Part shown: piece by piece, positions 24,662 to 33,795 of the stretch
Layout: the number at the start of each line of letters is the position of its first letter
How positions within the stretch are numbered: position 1 is the stretch's first letter
Assembly (NCBI RefSeq): GCF_000783395.1
Contig: NZ_JSFK01000003.1
Coordinates: 310,135-374,134, forward strand
Source of the DNA: Pseudomonas chlororaphis
GTDB lineage: Bacteria > Pseudomonadota > Gammaproteobacteria > Pseudomonadales > Pseudomonadaceae
Direction: 5' to 3'
DNA: 64,000 nucleotides
Program-made: the position numbers and the translations under genes
The notes under the pieces: model-generated
What the model saw: only the letters and a program-made list of their open reading frames with translations
Told to the model about the DNA's origin: nothing
The model's database searches: none

Positions 24662-26416
24662 GTGGCATTGACGATTCTTGGCCTGTCCGGCGCCCTTAGC
24701 CATGACCCTTCAGCAGCCTTGTACATCGACGGCAAGCTGGTGGCGGCGGCTGAAGAAGAGCGCTTCGTACGCGATAAGCATGCAAAGAACCGCATGCCCT
24801 ACGAATCGGCGAAGTTCTGTCTTGAACAGGCCGGCATCAAGCCGTCCGATGTTGACGTGGTAGCGATTCCGTTTGCCCCGATCAGCCTGTTCGGCAAGGC
24901 GCGCTGGCACTACGCCAAGCGTTACTGGTACGCGCCGGATCGCGCCCTTGATGCAATCCTGATGGGCAACCGCCGCTACAAGCGCTATCGCAACAAGATT
25001 GTCTGGTGCCTGGAACAACTGGGTTTCGATCCGAAAAAGATCAAGATCGAGCCGGTCGAGCATCACCTGGCTCACGCCTCCAGCGCTTACCACTGCTCCG
25101 GTTTCAAAGAAAAAACCGCGATCCTCGGCATCGACGGCAAGGGCGAGTACGCCACGACCTTTTTCGGCTATGGCGAAAACGGCAAGATCCACAAGATCAA
25201 GGAATTCTTCGACCCGGACTCCCTCGGCGGCCTGTACGGTGCGATCACCGAGTTCCTCGGTTTCGAGATGCTCGACGGTGAGTTCAAGGTCATGGGCATG
25301 GCGCCGTACGGCGACGCCAGCAAGTACGACTTCTCGCGTCTGGCCTCGTTCGAGAACGGTGAGTTGGTGATCAACACCGACTACGCCAACGTGATCGGCC
25401 TGCGTCGTTACAAAGAGAAGGGCAAAGGCTTCTACTTCTCGCCGAAGCTGATCGAATGGCTTGGCCCGAAACGCGAAGGCGATATCGCTGACGAACCGTA
25501 CATCCACTACGCCGCGAGCATGCAAGCGCTGTTCGAGAAACTCGCGTTGCAGATGATCGACCATTACCTGGGCGATGTGCTCAAGGAAACCGGCAAGCTG
25601 GCCTTCGCCGGCGGCTGTGCATTGAACGTCAAGCTGAACCAGAAAATCATCGCCCGCGACGACATCAAAGAGCTGTTCGTCCAGCCGGCGTCCGGCGATG
25701 CCGGCACTGCCGTGGGCGCCGCCGCCTACGTTTCGCATGCCCGTGGCGTACCGGTCGAGAAGATGGAACACGTCTACCTCGGCCCGTCGTACAGCAACGA
25801 AGACGTCATCGCCGCCTGCGCCCGTCACGAGAGCAAGCCAACCTGGCGCAAGCTCGACAACATGCCTGAAGAAATCGCCAAGATCATGGTCGACGGCAAT
25901 CCGGTGGCCTGGTTCCAGGGGCGCATGGAATTCGGTCCGCGTGCGCTGGGTGGTCGTTCGATCATCGGTTGCCCGAGCGTTGCCGGTGTGGCTGACCGGA
26001 TCAACCACCAGATCAAGTTCCGCGAGCGCTGGAGGCCTTTCTGCCCGTCGATGCTCGACACCGTCGCGCCACAGATGATCAAGATCGATCACCCGGCACC
26101 GTTCATGACGTTCACCTTCGAAGTGGCTGAAGAGTGGAAGACCCGCGTGCCGGAAGTTGTCCACGAAGATGGCACTTCTCGCGCCCAGGTGCTAAAGCGC
26201 GAATACAACCCGCGCTACTACGACATGATGAAGGCGCTGGAAAATCTGACCGGTAATGGTGTATCGCTGAACACTTCGCTCAACCGTCGTGGCGAACCGA
26301 TGATCTGCTCACCGACTGACGCGTTGAACATGTTTTTCGGTTCTGACCTGGAATACCTGATCATGGAAGATATTCTGGTCGTAAAAGAGGGTGTAAAAGG
26401 ATACGAACTTGACTGA
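24662..26416 (+). CDS. wapO: LPS core carbamoyltransferase (NodU/CmcH family)
   Basis: A 584-residue NodU/CmcH-family O-carbamoyltransferase, which uses carbamoyl phosphate and ATP. The N-terminal Kae1-like domain starts ILGLSGALSHDPSAAL and has VEHHLAHASSAYHCSGF (about 137) with metal-binding histidines. FAGGCALNVKLNQKI (about 317) and the C-terminal FGPRALGGRSII (about 426) are family signatures. In Pseudomonas this gene (PA5005, WapO as I recall) carbamoylates the second heptose of the inner core. GTG 24662 follows an AGAGG. Its 3' end overlaps the next glycosyltransferase by 8 bases. Confidence 0.88.
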   Translation: MALTILGLSGALSHDPSAALYIDGKLVAAAEEERFVRDKHAKNRMPYESAKFCLEQAGIKPSDVDVVAIPFAPISLFGKARWHYAKRYWYAPDRALDAILMGNRRYKRYRNKIVWCLEQLGFDPKKIKIEPVEHHLAHASSAYHCSGFKEKTAILGIDGKGEYATTFFGYGENGKIHKIKEFFDPDSLGGLYGAITEFLGFEMLDGEFKVMGMAPYGDASKYDFSRLASFENGELVINTDYANVIGLRRYKEKGKGFYFSPKLIEWLGPKREGDIADEPYIHYAASMQALFEKLALQMIDHYLGDVLKETGKLAFAGGCALNVKLNQKIIARDDIKELFVQPASGDAGTAVGAAAYVSHARGVPVEKMEHVYLGPSYSNEDVIAACARHESKPTWRKLDNMPEEIAKIMVDGNPVAWFQGRMEFGPRALGGRSIIGCPSVAGVADRINHQIKFRERWRPFCPSMLDTVAPQMIKIDHPAPFMTFTFEVAEEWKTRVPEVVHEDGTSRAQVLKREYNPRYYDMMKALENLTGNGVSLNTSLNRRGEPMICSPTDALNMFFGSDLEYLIMEDILVVKEGVKGYELD

Positions 26417-27317
26417 AACACTGATCAGCGTCGTCATTCCGGTTTACAACTACGCACGAACCCTGCCGCGAGCAGTGGAGTCGGTGTTGGCGCAGCTGGA
26501 TGAGGCGACGGCGGATCTGCTGGTCATCGACGATGGGTCGACGGACGAGACGCCAGAGGTGGTGGAAAAACTCCTGCTCAAGCATGGCGGGCGTTTTCGC
26601 GCGCTGCGCAAAAGCAATGGCGGATTGTCTACCGTGCGCAACCGGGGGCTTGAAGAAACGACAGGGCAATATCTGGTTTTTCTCGACTCCGATGACGAAA
26701 TGGCGCCCGGTGCACTGGCTGCGCTCGCGCAGCACATTGCCAGCAACCCTCAAAGCCGAATGGTCATCGGCGCCCACTGGTCGGTCTTTGCCGACGGCAA
26801 ACGCAGCTTGCAGTCAGTCAAACCCTTGCCGTTGACAGCTCGCCACCGCTTGCAAGGCTATCTGCTGGATAAAACCGTATCGATCTCCAACGGTGCCTGC
26901 GCGATGCATCGAGAGGCGTTCGTTCCCGGTGCTTATCCTGAACAGTTGCGCAATGTCGAAGATCTGCCGGTGTTTGCGCAAGTATTGGCGCGTTACCCCT
27001 GCACTGTCCTGGACAAGCCTCTGGCCCTTATATACAAGCACGCCGACAGCATGCGCCATGATTTGCGCCAGAGCCTTGCTGCCGGCACGGATCAGGTCGT
27101 AAACGAAGTGTTTTCCAGTCAACGCATGCCTGAAGAGATGCATGACCTGCGTCAGGCCTTTCTGGCGCAGCGCTGCCTGTCGCTGTTTCGCGACTGTTAC
27201 TCCCACGGTGAATATGCCTTGGCCAAGGGCTTCTACTTTCAGGCATTACGTGCAGACTGGCGCACGTTCTCGCGCTGGTCATACACTCGCAAGGCTTTGC
27301 GGTTGCTATTTCGGTAA
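26409..27317 (+). CDS. Family 2 glycosyltransferase
   Basis: A 302-residue GT-A enzyme of family GT2. It opens ISVVIPVYNYARTLPRAVESVL, has LLVIDDGSTDETPEVV for nucleotide-sugar binding, and carries the DXD-type metal site in YLVFLDSDDEMAPGAL (about 95). SNGACAMHREAFVPG and NVEDLPVFAQVLARYP fit the acceptor-side motif. TTG 26409 lies 7 bases after AAGGA and overlaps wapO by 8 bases, so the two are coupled. It presumably adds an outer-core sugar. In P. aeruginosa I remember a GT4 enzyme (WapH) at this place, so this position appears variable. Confidence 0.85.
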   Translation: MTETLISVVIPVYNYARTLPRAVESVLAQLDEATADLLVIDDGSTDETPEVVEKLLLKHGGRFRALRKSNGGLSTVRNRGLEETTGQYLVFLDSDDEMAPGALAALAQHIASNPQSRMVIGAHWSVFADGKRSLQSVKPLPLTARHRLQGYLLDKTVSISNGACAMHREAFVPGAYPEQLRNVEDLPVFAQVLARYPCTVLDKPLALIYKHADSMRHDLRQSLAAGTDQVVNEVFSSQRMPEEMHDLRQAFLAQRCLSLFRDCYSHGEYALAKGFYFQALRADWRTFSRWSYTRKALRLLFR

Positions 27318-27372
27318 ATGGTTCGCGGTGAACGGGCGCGTACCTTGTAACGAGTGTCGATGAGGTGGTTGG

Positions 27373-28833
27373 GTGAAAGGTACGGGCAGTGAAGTGGTAA
27401 CTCGAGTCTCCAGAATCATCGACGAACACCCGGTATGGCTGGCATTTTTGGGCAGTGTTCTGCTCTCGCTGATTGCGGTCATGGGCACTGCAACCGTCGG
27501 GCGAGATGCGGCCCTGTACATCGATATCGCGCAGCAAGTCACCGAGCAAGGCCCCAACGTGGCCTGGGCATCGTTCGATTGGCCGTGGTTTTCCTTCCTG
27601 CTGGCCGGTACGCATACCGTCCTGCGTTTGCCCTTGGAACTGAGTGCCTATCTCTGGTGCGGTCTGTTCTTTGCCGGCACCAGCGCGTTGATGGTCGATT
27701 GCATCCGTCAGCGTTCTCCCGAGGTCACCCGCTGGGCTTGCCTTGTGGTGCTGGCAATGCCGGCGGTCAACGCTTTTCGCAATGACATCATCCGTGAATG
27801 CGGTTTCTGGTTTTTCTGCACGCTGACGCTATGGCTCGCGATGCGCTGGCAAGCCCGTGGCGGCTGGCTGCGAGCGGCTTTCATTCATCTGGCTATCGTC
27901 GCGGCAGTCCTGTTTCGGCTGGAAGCCTTGCTGCTGGTCGTTGCGTTGGGGCTGTGGCAGTTGCCCAATCTGTGGTCGTCGGGCCGACGGATGCAATTCG
28001 CGCAGTTCTCGCTGCTACCGGTTTTGGGGGTGCTGGCCGTTTCGGTGTCCGGTGTGTTCATGTCGGCGCGCGTGATGCTGTTTCTGGACATGATTGCGCC
28101 GCACAGTGTGTTCGCCTCCTTCCAGATGTTGTGCGACCAGTTTGCCAACTCACTGATCAACAAGTACTCCCAGGACGAAGCCGGGCGGATCATTTTCTTC
28201 GGCATTCTGGCGAGCATGGCCATCAGTTTCGTGAAGCTGATGGGGCCTTTCGCCGTACCGTTCATCCTGCGCCGCAACTGGGGCTTATTAGGCATCTACT
28301 GGCGTGACTATCGTCCTTTCGCCTGGGCGGCGTTGCTGTACCTGGTGGTGCTGGTGCTGTTTTTCATCAAGCTGCAGTTCATGAATACGCGCTATCTGAG
28401 TTTCCTGAATCTGTTGTTTGTGCCTGTGCTGGCGATGGGGCTGGCGGCGTTTGTCCGCGAATTCCCGCGTTGCGGCAAATGGCTGCTGGTGCTGGGTTTG
28501 CTGGTGATGCTGTCGAACGTCATTTCCACCGGGGCCGGCAAAACCCACTATGTCGAGGCGGGACGCTGGGTCTCCAGTCATGTCGAGCGGGGCGCGCCGA
28601 CTTACTTCGAGGACGGGCGGATCAGCTATTACGCCGGTCGCGGCTACGTCGTGCCAGGTTTGACTCAGGAAGAGGCGATGTCGGCAGCCCATGCCGGCGA
28701 CTACCGCTATTTCGTCATCGAGGCGAAGGGTAGCGAGCCGTGGCTGAACGAGTGGCTGGTCGCGCACAAGCTGCGCATCATCGAACACTTCGCCAATCGC
28801 AAAGGCGCCACGGTGGTGGTCATTGGCCGCTAA
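27373..28833 (+). CDS. Polytopic membrane protein, GT-C glycosyltransferase-like
   Basis: A 486-residue integral membrane protein with roughly ten hydrophobic segments, starting VWLAFLGSVLLSLIAVMG. The first periplasmic loop, GRDAALYIDIAQQV with an acidic residue soon after helix 1, resembles the ArnT/PMT (GT-C) superfamily, which uses polyprenyl-phosphate sugar donors in the periplasm. The C-terminus is soluble (VERGAPTYFEDGRISYYAGRG). GTG 27373 is used, with TGAGGTGG upstream. It follows the GT2 gene by 55 bases and probably adds a sugar to the core or O-chain after flipping. An O-antigen ligase role is possible, but no WaaL signature is recognised. Confidence 0.65.
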   Translation: MKGTGSEVVTRVSRIIDEHPVWLAFLGSVLLSLIAVMGTATVGRDAALYIDIAQQVTEQGPNVAWASFDWPWFSFLLAGTHTVLRLPLELSAYLWCGLFFAGTSALMVDCIRQRSPEVTRWACLVVLAMPAVNAFRNDIIRECGFWFFCTLTLWLAMRWQARGGWLRAAFIHLAIVAAVLFRLEALLLVVALGLWQLPNLWSSGRRMQFAQFSLLPVLGVLAVSVSGVFMSARVMLFLDMIAPHSVFASFQMLCDQFANSLINKYSQDEAGRIIFFGILASMAISFVKLMGPFAVPFILRRNWGLLGIYWRDYRPFAWAALLYLVVLVLFFIKLQFMNTRYLSFLNLLFVPVLAMGLAAFVREFPRCGKWLLVLGLLVMLSNVISTGAGKTHYVEAGRWVSSHVERGAPTYFEDGRISYYAGRGYVVPGLTQEEAMSAAHAGDYRYFVIEAKGSEPWLNEWLVAHKLRIIEHFANRKGATVVVIGR

Positions 28834-28836
28834 GAT

Positions 28837-29490
28837 TTAGCCGAGCAGTGGACGCAGGCGCGAGATCAGTGGCGCCTGCCGGTTGCTCGGCAACGCTTGT
28901 CGGTAGCCTTCGATAAACGTATCCCCAGCGTCCTCGCCCAGCAACCACTGCCGGTCTTCCTTGTAGCGCAGCAAGTGGGCGAAGTTGCGCAGGCGCTTGC
29001 TGTCACTGAGCGCGCGTTTCTGACAGCGCAGGTCGGCGATATCGATCAGGCCCAGATGGTTGTCGGGTGTCAGAACGACATTGCCGAAGTGTAGCGACCG
29101 GAAGTACACACCTTTCTCGTGCAATTGAGCGAAATACGCGCCCAGTTGAAATCTCAGTGAGTCAGTCCCTTCGCTGGTGCCCTGCAACTGGCGCACGGTG
29201 TTGCCTGCCAGTGGGCTGTAATAAACGCAGTCACGCTCGATGCTCGGGATGCGATAGACCGCGATGACTTTCGGGCAGAGGATGCCGCGCTGTTCGAGTG
29301 CGCGTGTATTGTCGGCAAAGCGTTGGGCATAGGGGTAGAACAGTGCCGAACTGAGCAGCCGCTTGCGGCGGAACAGCTTGAGCATGCGTCCATCGGCCAA
29401 TCTGAGCACTTTGTCGCCGGAGCCGTCGGCCTCCAGTACGTGTGCACCCTTGCGCAGTGCCTCGTAAGTGCTTTGATCAATCGATTGCAT
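28837..29490 (-). CDS. Toluene-tolerance/PA4998-type kinase-like protein
   Basis: A 217-residue kinase-like protein of the kind often labelled toluene tolerance protein. Lys38 (RMLKLFRR) matches the ATP-binding lysine, and LGLIDIADLR (Asp150) matches the metal-binding motif. In the catalytic loop VYFRSLHFGNVVL, Ser132 replaces the usual Asp while Asn137 is kept. It may be a pseudokinase or an atypical LPS core kinase. It is transcribed opposite to its neighbours and divergently from msbA, with GGGGAG before its ATG. Its stop lies 3 bases from the stop of the GT-C gene. Confidence 0.75.
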   Translation of the reverse strand: MQSIDQSTYEALRKGAHVLEADGSGDKVLRLADGRMLKLFRRKRLLSSALFYPYAQRFADNTRALEQRGILCPKVIAVYRIPSIERDCVYYSPLAGNTVRQLQGTSEGTDSLRFQLGAYFAQLHEKGVYFRSLHFGNVVLTPDNHLGLIDIADLRCQKRALSDSKRLRNFAHLLRYKEDRQWLLGEDAGDTFIEGYRQALPSNRQAPLISRLRPLLG

Positions 29491-29615
29491 ATCGGGCTCC
29501 CCATCATTAGCGGGGTATCTTAACCGACTTGGTCGAAGGCTGGCTTGAAGTCATGTTTATCGGGGCAAAAACGCGTGTGATATCATCGGCGCCTCACTGA
29601 ATTGCGCGGATCACC

Positions 29616-31436
29616 ATGAGCAGTCCTGAACCGAAAGCCCAGTCAACGCTGGCGATCTATTTCCGCCTTTTGGCTTACGTGCGGCCTTATGCCGGTCTCT
29701 TCCTTCTCAGTATCGTCGGGTTTCTGATCTTCGCATCGACTCAACCGATGCTCGCTTACATCCTCAAGTATTTCGTCGATGGCCTGGCCAATCCTGAAGC
29801 CAGCCTGTTCCCGGGTAACCCTTATCTGGGCAAATTGCAGTTGCTCGAAACCGTGCCGCTGATGATCGTGCTCATCGCGCTGTTGCAGGGCGTGGGTTCG
29901 TACCTTGGCAACTTCTTCCTGGCCCGGGTCTCCCTGGGGTTGGTGCATGACCTGCGGGTGGTGCTGTTCAACAAATTGCTGGAGTTGCCCAATCGCTTCT
30001 TCGACAAGAACAATTCCGGCCACCTGATTTCCCGCATCACCTTCAACGTGACGATGGTCACCGGGGCGGCAACAGACGCGATCAAAGTCGTCATCCGTGA
30101 AGGCATGACCGTGATTTTCCTGTTCTGCACGCTGTTGTGGATGAACTGGAAGCTCACTCTGGTAATGGTCGCTATCCTGCCGTTGATCGGTTTGATGGTG
30201 AACAGCACCAGCAAAAAATTCCGCAAGCAGAGCAAGAAGATCCAGGTCTCGATGGGTAACGTCACGCACGTCGCGTCCGAGACCATTCATGGCTACCGCG
30301 TTGTGCGCAGTTTCGGCGGCGAGCAGTACGAAAAGGATCGCTTTCGCGATGCCAGCCAGAGCAACACCGACAAGCAGTTGACGATGACCAAGACCGGCGC
30401 CGTTTACACGCCGATGTTGCAACTGGTGACTTACAGCGCCATGGCGGTGGTCATGTTCCTCGTGCTGTACCTTCGTGGCGACGCATCGCCGGGCGATCTG
30501 GTGGCTTACATCACCATGGCCGGTTTGTTGCCAAAACCGATTCGCCAGCTCTCGGAAGTCAGCTCGACCATTCAGAAAGGCGTGGCCGGTGCCGAAAGTA
30601 TTTTCGAGCAACTGGATGAGCCGGCTGAAGTGGATCAGGGCGCGGTCGAACGCGATCGCCTTGAGGGCCGTCTGGAAGTGCGCAACCTCAGTTTCCAGTA
30701 CCCGGACACTGACAAGCAGGTGCTCAATGACATCAGTTTTGTCGTTGAACCGGGGCAAATGGTCGCGCTGGTGGGGCGTTCGGGCAGCGGCAAGTCGACC
30801 CTTGCCGGGCTTATTCCGCGTTTCTATCAGCATGAACAGGGCGAGATTCTGCTCGACGGCGTTCGCGTGCAGGACTTCACCTTGCACAGTCTGCGACGCC
30901 AGATTGCGCTGGTGACCCAGCAGGTCACGCTGTTCAACGATACGGTGACCAACAACATCGCTTATGGCGATCTGGCGGGTGCGCCGTTCGAGGAGGTCAA
31001 GCGGGCCGCTTCCGAGGCCTATGCCGATGAGTTCATCGTCAAGATGCCGGAAGGTTACGAAACCCTGGTCGGTGAAAACGGCGTGTTGCTGTCTGGCGGC
31101 CAACGCCAGCGAATCGCCATCGCTCGGGCGCTGCTCAAGGATGCGCCGCTGCTGATTCTCGACGAGGCTACTTCCGCCCTCGATACCGAGTCGGAGCGAC
31201 ATATCCAGGCGGCGCTGGATCATGTGGTGCAAAACCGCACGACCCTGGTGATCGCTCACCGCTTGAGCACCATTGAGAAGGCTGACCTGATTCTGGTCAT
31301 GGACGAAGGCCGGATCGTCGAGCGCGGTACCCACGCGCAATTGCTGCAGCAGAACGGCTACTACTCCCGCCTGCACGCCAAAGAGTTTGAAGAGGGCGAT
31401 GAACCTCTGCCGGCCCACGCGACCAACGTATGCTGA
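29616..31436 (+). CDS. msbA: Lipid A export ABC transporter/flippase
   Basis: MsbA flips core-lipid A across the inner membrane. This 606-residue half-transporter has six membrane helices in the first 320 residues and then the ATPase domain. The ATPase shows Walker A GRSGSGKST (about 388-396), the Q-loop region ALVTQQVTLFNDT, the signature LSGGQRQRIA (about 492), Walker B LLILDEATSALD and the H-loop VIAHRLST. The protein functions as a homodimer. Mig-14 starts inside its last codons, suggesting that msbA, mig-14 and dnpA form one transcript. Confidence 0.96.
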   Translation: MSSPEPKAQSTLAIYFRLLAYVRPYAGLFLLSIVGFLIFASTQPMLAYILKYFVDGLANPEASLFPGNPYLGKLQLLETVPLMIVLIALLQGVGSYLGNFFLARVSLGLVHDLRVVLFNKLLELPNRFFDKNNSGHLISRITFNVTMVTGAATDAIKVVIREGMTVIFLFCTLLWMNWKLTLVMVAILPLIGLMVNSTSKKFRKQSKKIQVSMGNVTHVASETIHGYRVVRSFGGEQYEKDRFRDASQSNTDKQLTMTKTGAVYTPMLQLVTYSAMAVVMFLVLYLRGDASPGDLVAYITMAGLLPKPIRQLSEVSSTIQKGVAGAESIFEQLDEPAEVDQGAVERDRLEGRLEVRNLSFQYPDTDKQVLNDISFVVEPGQMVALVGRSGSGKSTLAGLIPRFYQHEQGEILLDGVRVQDFTLHSLRRQIALVTQQVTLFNDTVTNNIAYGDLAGAPFEEVKRAASEAYADEFIVKMPEGYETLVGENGVLLSGGQRQRIAIARALLKDAPLLILDEATSALDTESERHIQAALDHVVQNRTTLVIAHRLSTIEKADLILVMDEGRIVERGTHAQLLQQNGYYSRLHAKEFEEGDEPLPAHATNVC

Positions 31437-32326
31437 CGATGTTTCGCAGCTTTCGTGAGCGTGGCTGGACTGAAATCGACCGCGATGCCTACGCCCGGGC
31501 CTGGCAGTGTTTCGGCGGCAGCTTCGCTACGCATCCCGAGGTGGTTGAGCGACTGTCGGCGTTCGTGGGTATCGAACTGCGTTATCTGGGCTGGGTCGTT
31601 GGCGGTGAAGTAGTGGCCGCCATTCCTTGCTGGGGCCGTCATGTTGCCTTGTCCAAGGAAGTGCTCAAGCGTGAGGGCAAGCGCGGCTTGCTGGACATGG
31701 GCAACGCGGAGATCATCCTGCCGATTGCCCCCGATGTCGTCGTACCGGTGCGCCAGCGTATGGCTTATGTCTCCCAGCTCAATGCCGAGCAGATCAGCAC
31801 CTTGAAAGTGCAGCCCGAGGGCTTGGCTCTGGCGCGGTTGCCGGAAGAGTATTCGAAGAAGTTTCGCTACAACCAGCGCCGCGAACAGCGCCTGCTCGAA
31901 GAGGCGGGTGGTTCGCTGGTGCCCATGTCCGAGTTTTCTCCGGCCGAGCAGGCGCAGGCTTACGGTGATCTGTTTGAGCGCCGCTGGGGCTTCGAAGTGC
32001 CAGGCAAGGCTGGTCTCGCCGAGGTCTTCACGCTGTTGCGTGAATTCATGACCGGTTCCGTGGCCATGCTCGAATCGGCACCCGTGGCCATTCAGGTTTT
32101 GTACCGCGTCGAGGCGCCGCAGTGGGTTTCGCTGGAATATATCAATGGCGGCGTCGACCCGCAGAGCCGCGAGTTCAGCCCCGGTAGCGTATTGAGTTTC
32201 GTCAATACCCAGCAGGCCTGGGCCGACGCGCAGGCGCTGGGCAAGCCGTTGCGCTATTCATTCGGTCGTGCCGACCGTGAGTACAAGGATCGCTGGTGCC
32301 ACACGGTCCCGGTCTACAAGGTCTGA
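31430..32326 (+). CDS. Mig-14 family protein (GNAT/FemAB-like)
   Basis: A 298-residue member of the Mig-14 family (PA5003 in P. aeruginosa), linked in Salmonella to resistance to antimicrobial peptides and survival in macrophages. It has an acyltransferase-like fold: YSKKFRYNQRREQRLLEEAGG (about 140-160), FERRWGFEVPGKAGL, and the late YSFGRADREYKDRWCH. No signal peptide is seen, so it probably works at the inner face of the membrane. ATG 31430 overlaps msbA by 7 bases. ATG 31439 is an alternative. It is 4 bases ahead of dnpA. Confidence 0.88.
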   Translation: MLTMFRSFRERGWTEIDRDAYARAWQCFGGSFATHPEVVERLSAFVGIELRYLGWVVGGEVVAAIPCWGRHVALSKEVLKREGKRGLLDMGNAEIILPIAPDVVVPVRQRMAYVSQLNAEQISTLKVQPEGLALARLPEEYSKKFRYNQRREQRLLEEAGGSLVPMSEFSPAEQAQAYGDLFERRWGFEVPGKAGLAEVFTLLREFMTGSVAMLESAPVAIQVLYRVEAPQWVSLEYINGGVDPQSREFSPGSVLSFVNTQQAWADAQALGKPLRYSFGRADREYKDRWCHTVPVYKV

Positions 32327-32330
32327 ACTG

Positions 32331-33731
32331 ATGAGTGCTCGCAAGCAACAGCTTCTCAAGGCCCACCGGCGCAGCAAGCGTCTGTTCCTCATCGGCTTTC
32401 TGGTGGTGCTATTGCTGATCGGGTTTCTGGTCGGCTGGTGGCTGGTGCCACTGTTATTGGTGCTGGCCTGGGTTGCCCACGAAGCGTGGTTTGCCGATCA
32501 CTTGTTTTATCGGCCATCCGACGACTACCAATACGATTTTCCTGTGGGCACGGCACGTCAAGCGGTCAGTCTGGACGGCGGCGTGGTGCGCCTGAACGGG
32601 CCGTTGGCAGCGGGCGAAACGCTCATTCTCGAGCTTGAATTGAAGGCCGGCTGGCTGGGGCGCTGGCTCGATCCCTACATTGCGGTGGGGGATGATCGCC
32701 AGGACTTCGAGCGCGGGGTGAAGGGGCGGCGTTTCATCAATCTGTCCGGGCAGGCCGAGGCACTTGAGCAGGGCACGCTGAGCCTGCGCGGCCGATATTG
32801 CGCGGTGGGTGCCATGGGCACGTTGTGGATCATGGCGAACCCTGACTACAGTCGCCAGCGCGTCATGGTCATCGCCCCCCATGCCGATGATGCCGAGCTT
32901 GCGGCATTCGGCCTTTACAGCCGTAGCGAAGACGTCAGCATCGTCACCCTGACCCAAGGCGAGATCGAAGCTGAAGATTTCCAGCGCCTGGGCCTGGATC
33001 AGGCCGCCGCCGCGCGGTTGAAGGGGCGTTTGCGCAGTTGGGACAGCCTGACGATTCCGCTGTGGGGCGGCGTGCCCGCCGAGCGTTGCGCGCAACTGGG
33101 CTATTACTGCCTGCAATTGCCTTCGATGGCCGCAGAGCCAGCCACTCCATTTGGCTCCCGCGAGTCGCAGGAAAGCGATGTGCGCAGTGTGCGGCGACAC
33201 AATCCGCTGACCTTGCCCGCCGACCTCGACGGGCAGCCGACCTGGCAGAATCTGGTCGGTGACCTGACGGCGCTTCTGCAGCACTACCGTCCAGAGGTCG
33301 TGGTGACACCGCATCCCGAGCTGGATCCACACAGCGATCACGTCGCGTCCACTCAAGCGCTGCTTGAGGCCGTTGGCCTGAGCAGTTGGAAGCCGACGAC
33401 CCTGCTGCTGTACGCCAATCACCTGCATGACAACGACCGCTGGCCGATGGGCCCTGCCGGTGCGGGGGTTGCGCTGCCGCCAGCCATCGAAGCATTGCCG
33501 GCGGATCGGTTGTGGAGTCCGCTCTTGTCAGCGGACGTGCAGCTGGACAAAGCCATGGCGCTGGCCATGGAGCACGATCTTCAGGGCGGGCAGGCATTCA
33601 AACGGCAATTGCGCCGCTGGATCCAGCAGGGGCTGGCGGGTCGCCGCTGGCCTGTCACCGGCAGTAATGAATTTTTCCGCAAGGCTGTCCGGCGACACGA
33701 ATTGTTCTGGGTGCGCGACCTTTCAGATTGA
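32331..33731 (+). CDS. dnpA: PIG-L family de-N-acetylase
   Basis: A 466-residue membrane-anchored deacetylase resembling PA5002/DnpA, which in P. aeruginosa influences antibiotic persistence. Two hydrophobic stretches near the N-terminus (FLIGFLVVLLLIGFLVGWWL and the following helix) anchor it. The PIG-L metal-binding motif appears as VIAPHADDAELAAFG (about 183), a variant of the usual PHPDDE. The third ligand lies in TPHPELDPHSDH (about 325). The substrate is presumably an N-acetylated core sugar or lipid-linked sugar. ATG 32331 lies 4 bases after the mig-14 stop. Confidence 0.85.
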   Translation: MSARKQQLLKAHRRSKRLFLIGFLVVLLLIGFLVGWWLVPLLLVLAWVAHEAWFADHLFYRPSDDYQYDFPVGTARQAVSLDGGVVRLNGPLAAGETLILELELKAGWLGRWLDPYIAVGDDRQDFERGVKGRRFINLSGQAEALEQGTLSLRGRYCAVGAMGTLWIMANPDYSRQRVMVIAPHADDAELAAFGLYSRSEDVSIVTLTQGEIEAEDFQRLGLDQAAAARLKGRLRSWDSLTIPLWGGVPAERCAQLGYYCLQLPSMAAEPATPFGSRESQESDVRSVRRHNPLTLPADLDGQPTWQNLVGDLTALLQHYRPEVVVTPHPELDPHSDHVASTQALLEAVGLSSWKPTTLLLYANHLHDNDRWPMGPAGAGVALPPAIEALPADRLWSPLLSADVQLDKAMALAMEHDLQGGQAFKRQLRRWIQQGLAGRRWPVTGSNEFFRKAVRRHELFWVRDLSD

Positions 33732-33795
33732 GGCGGACGGCGCTTTACCCTGTGTTAATATCGCGCCCCTGTTCATTTTGTATGTGGGTTGCTCC

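Noticed and set aside
33427..33795. N-terminal extension of hldE into dnpA
   Set aside because: The frame is merely open there. HldE proteins start at MKLSMPRFDQ, and the extension overlaps the dnpA coding sequence in another frame.
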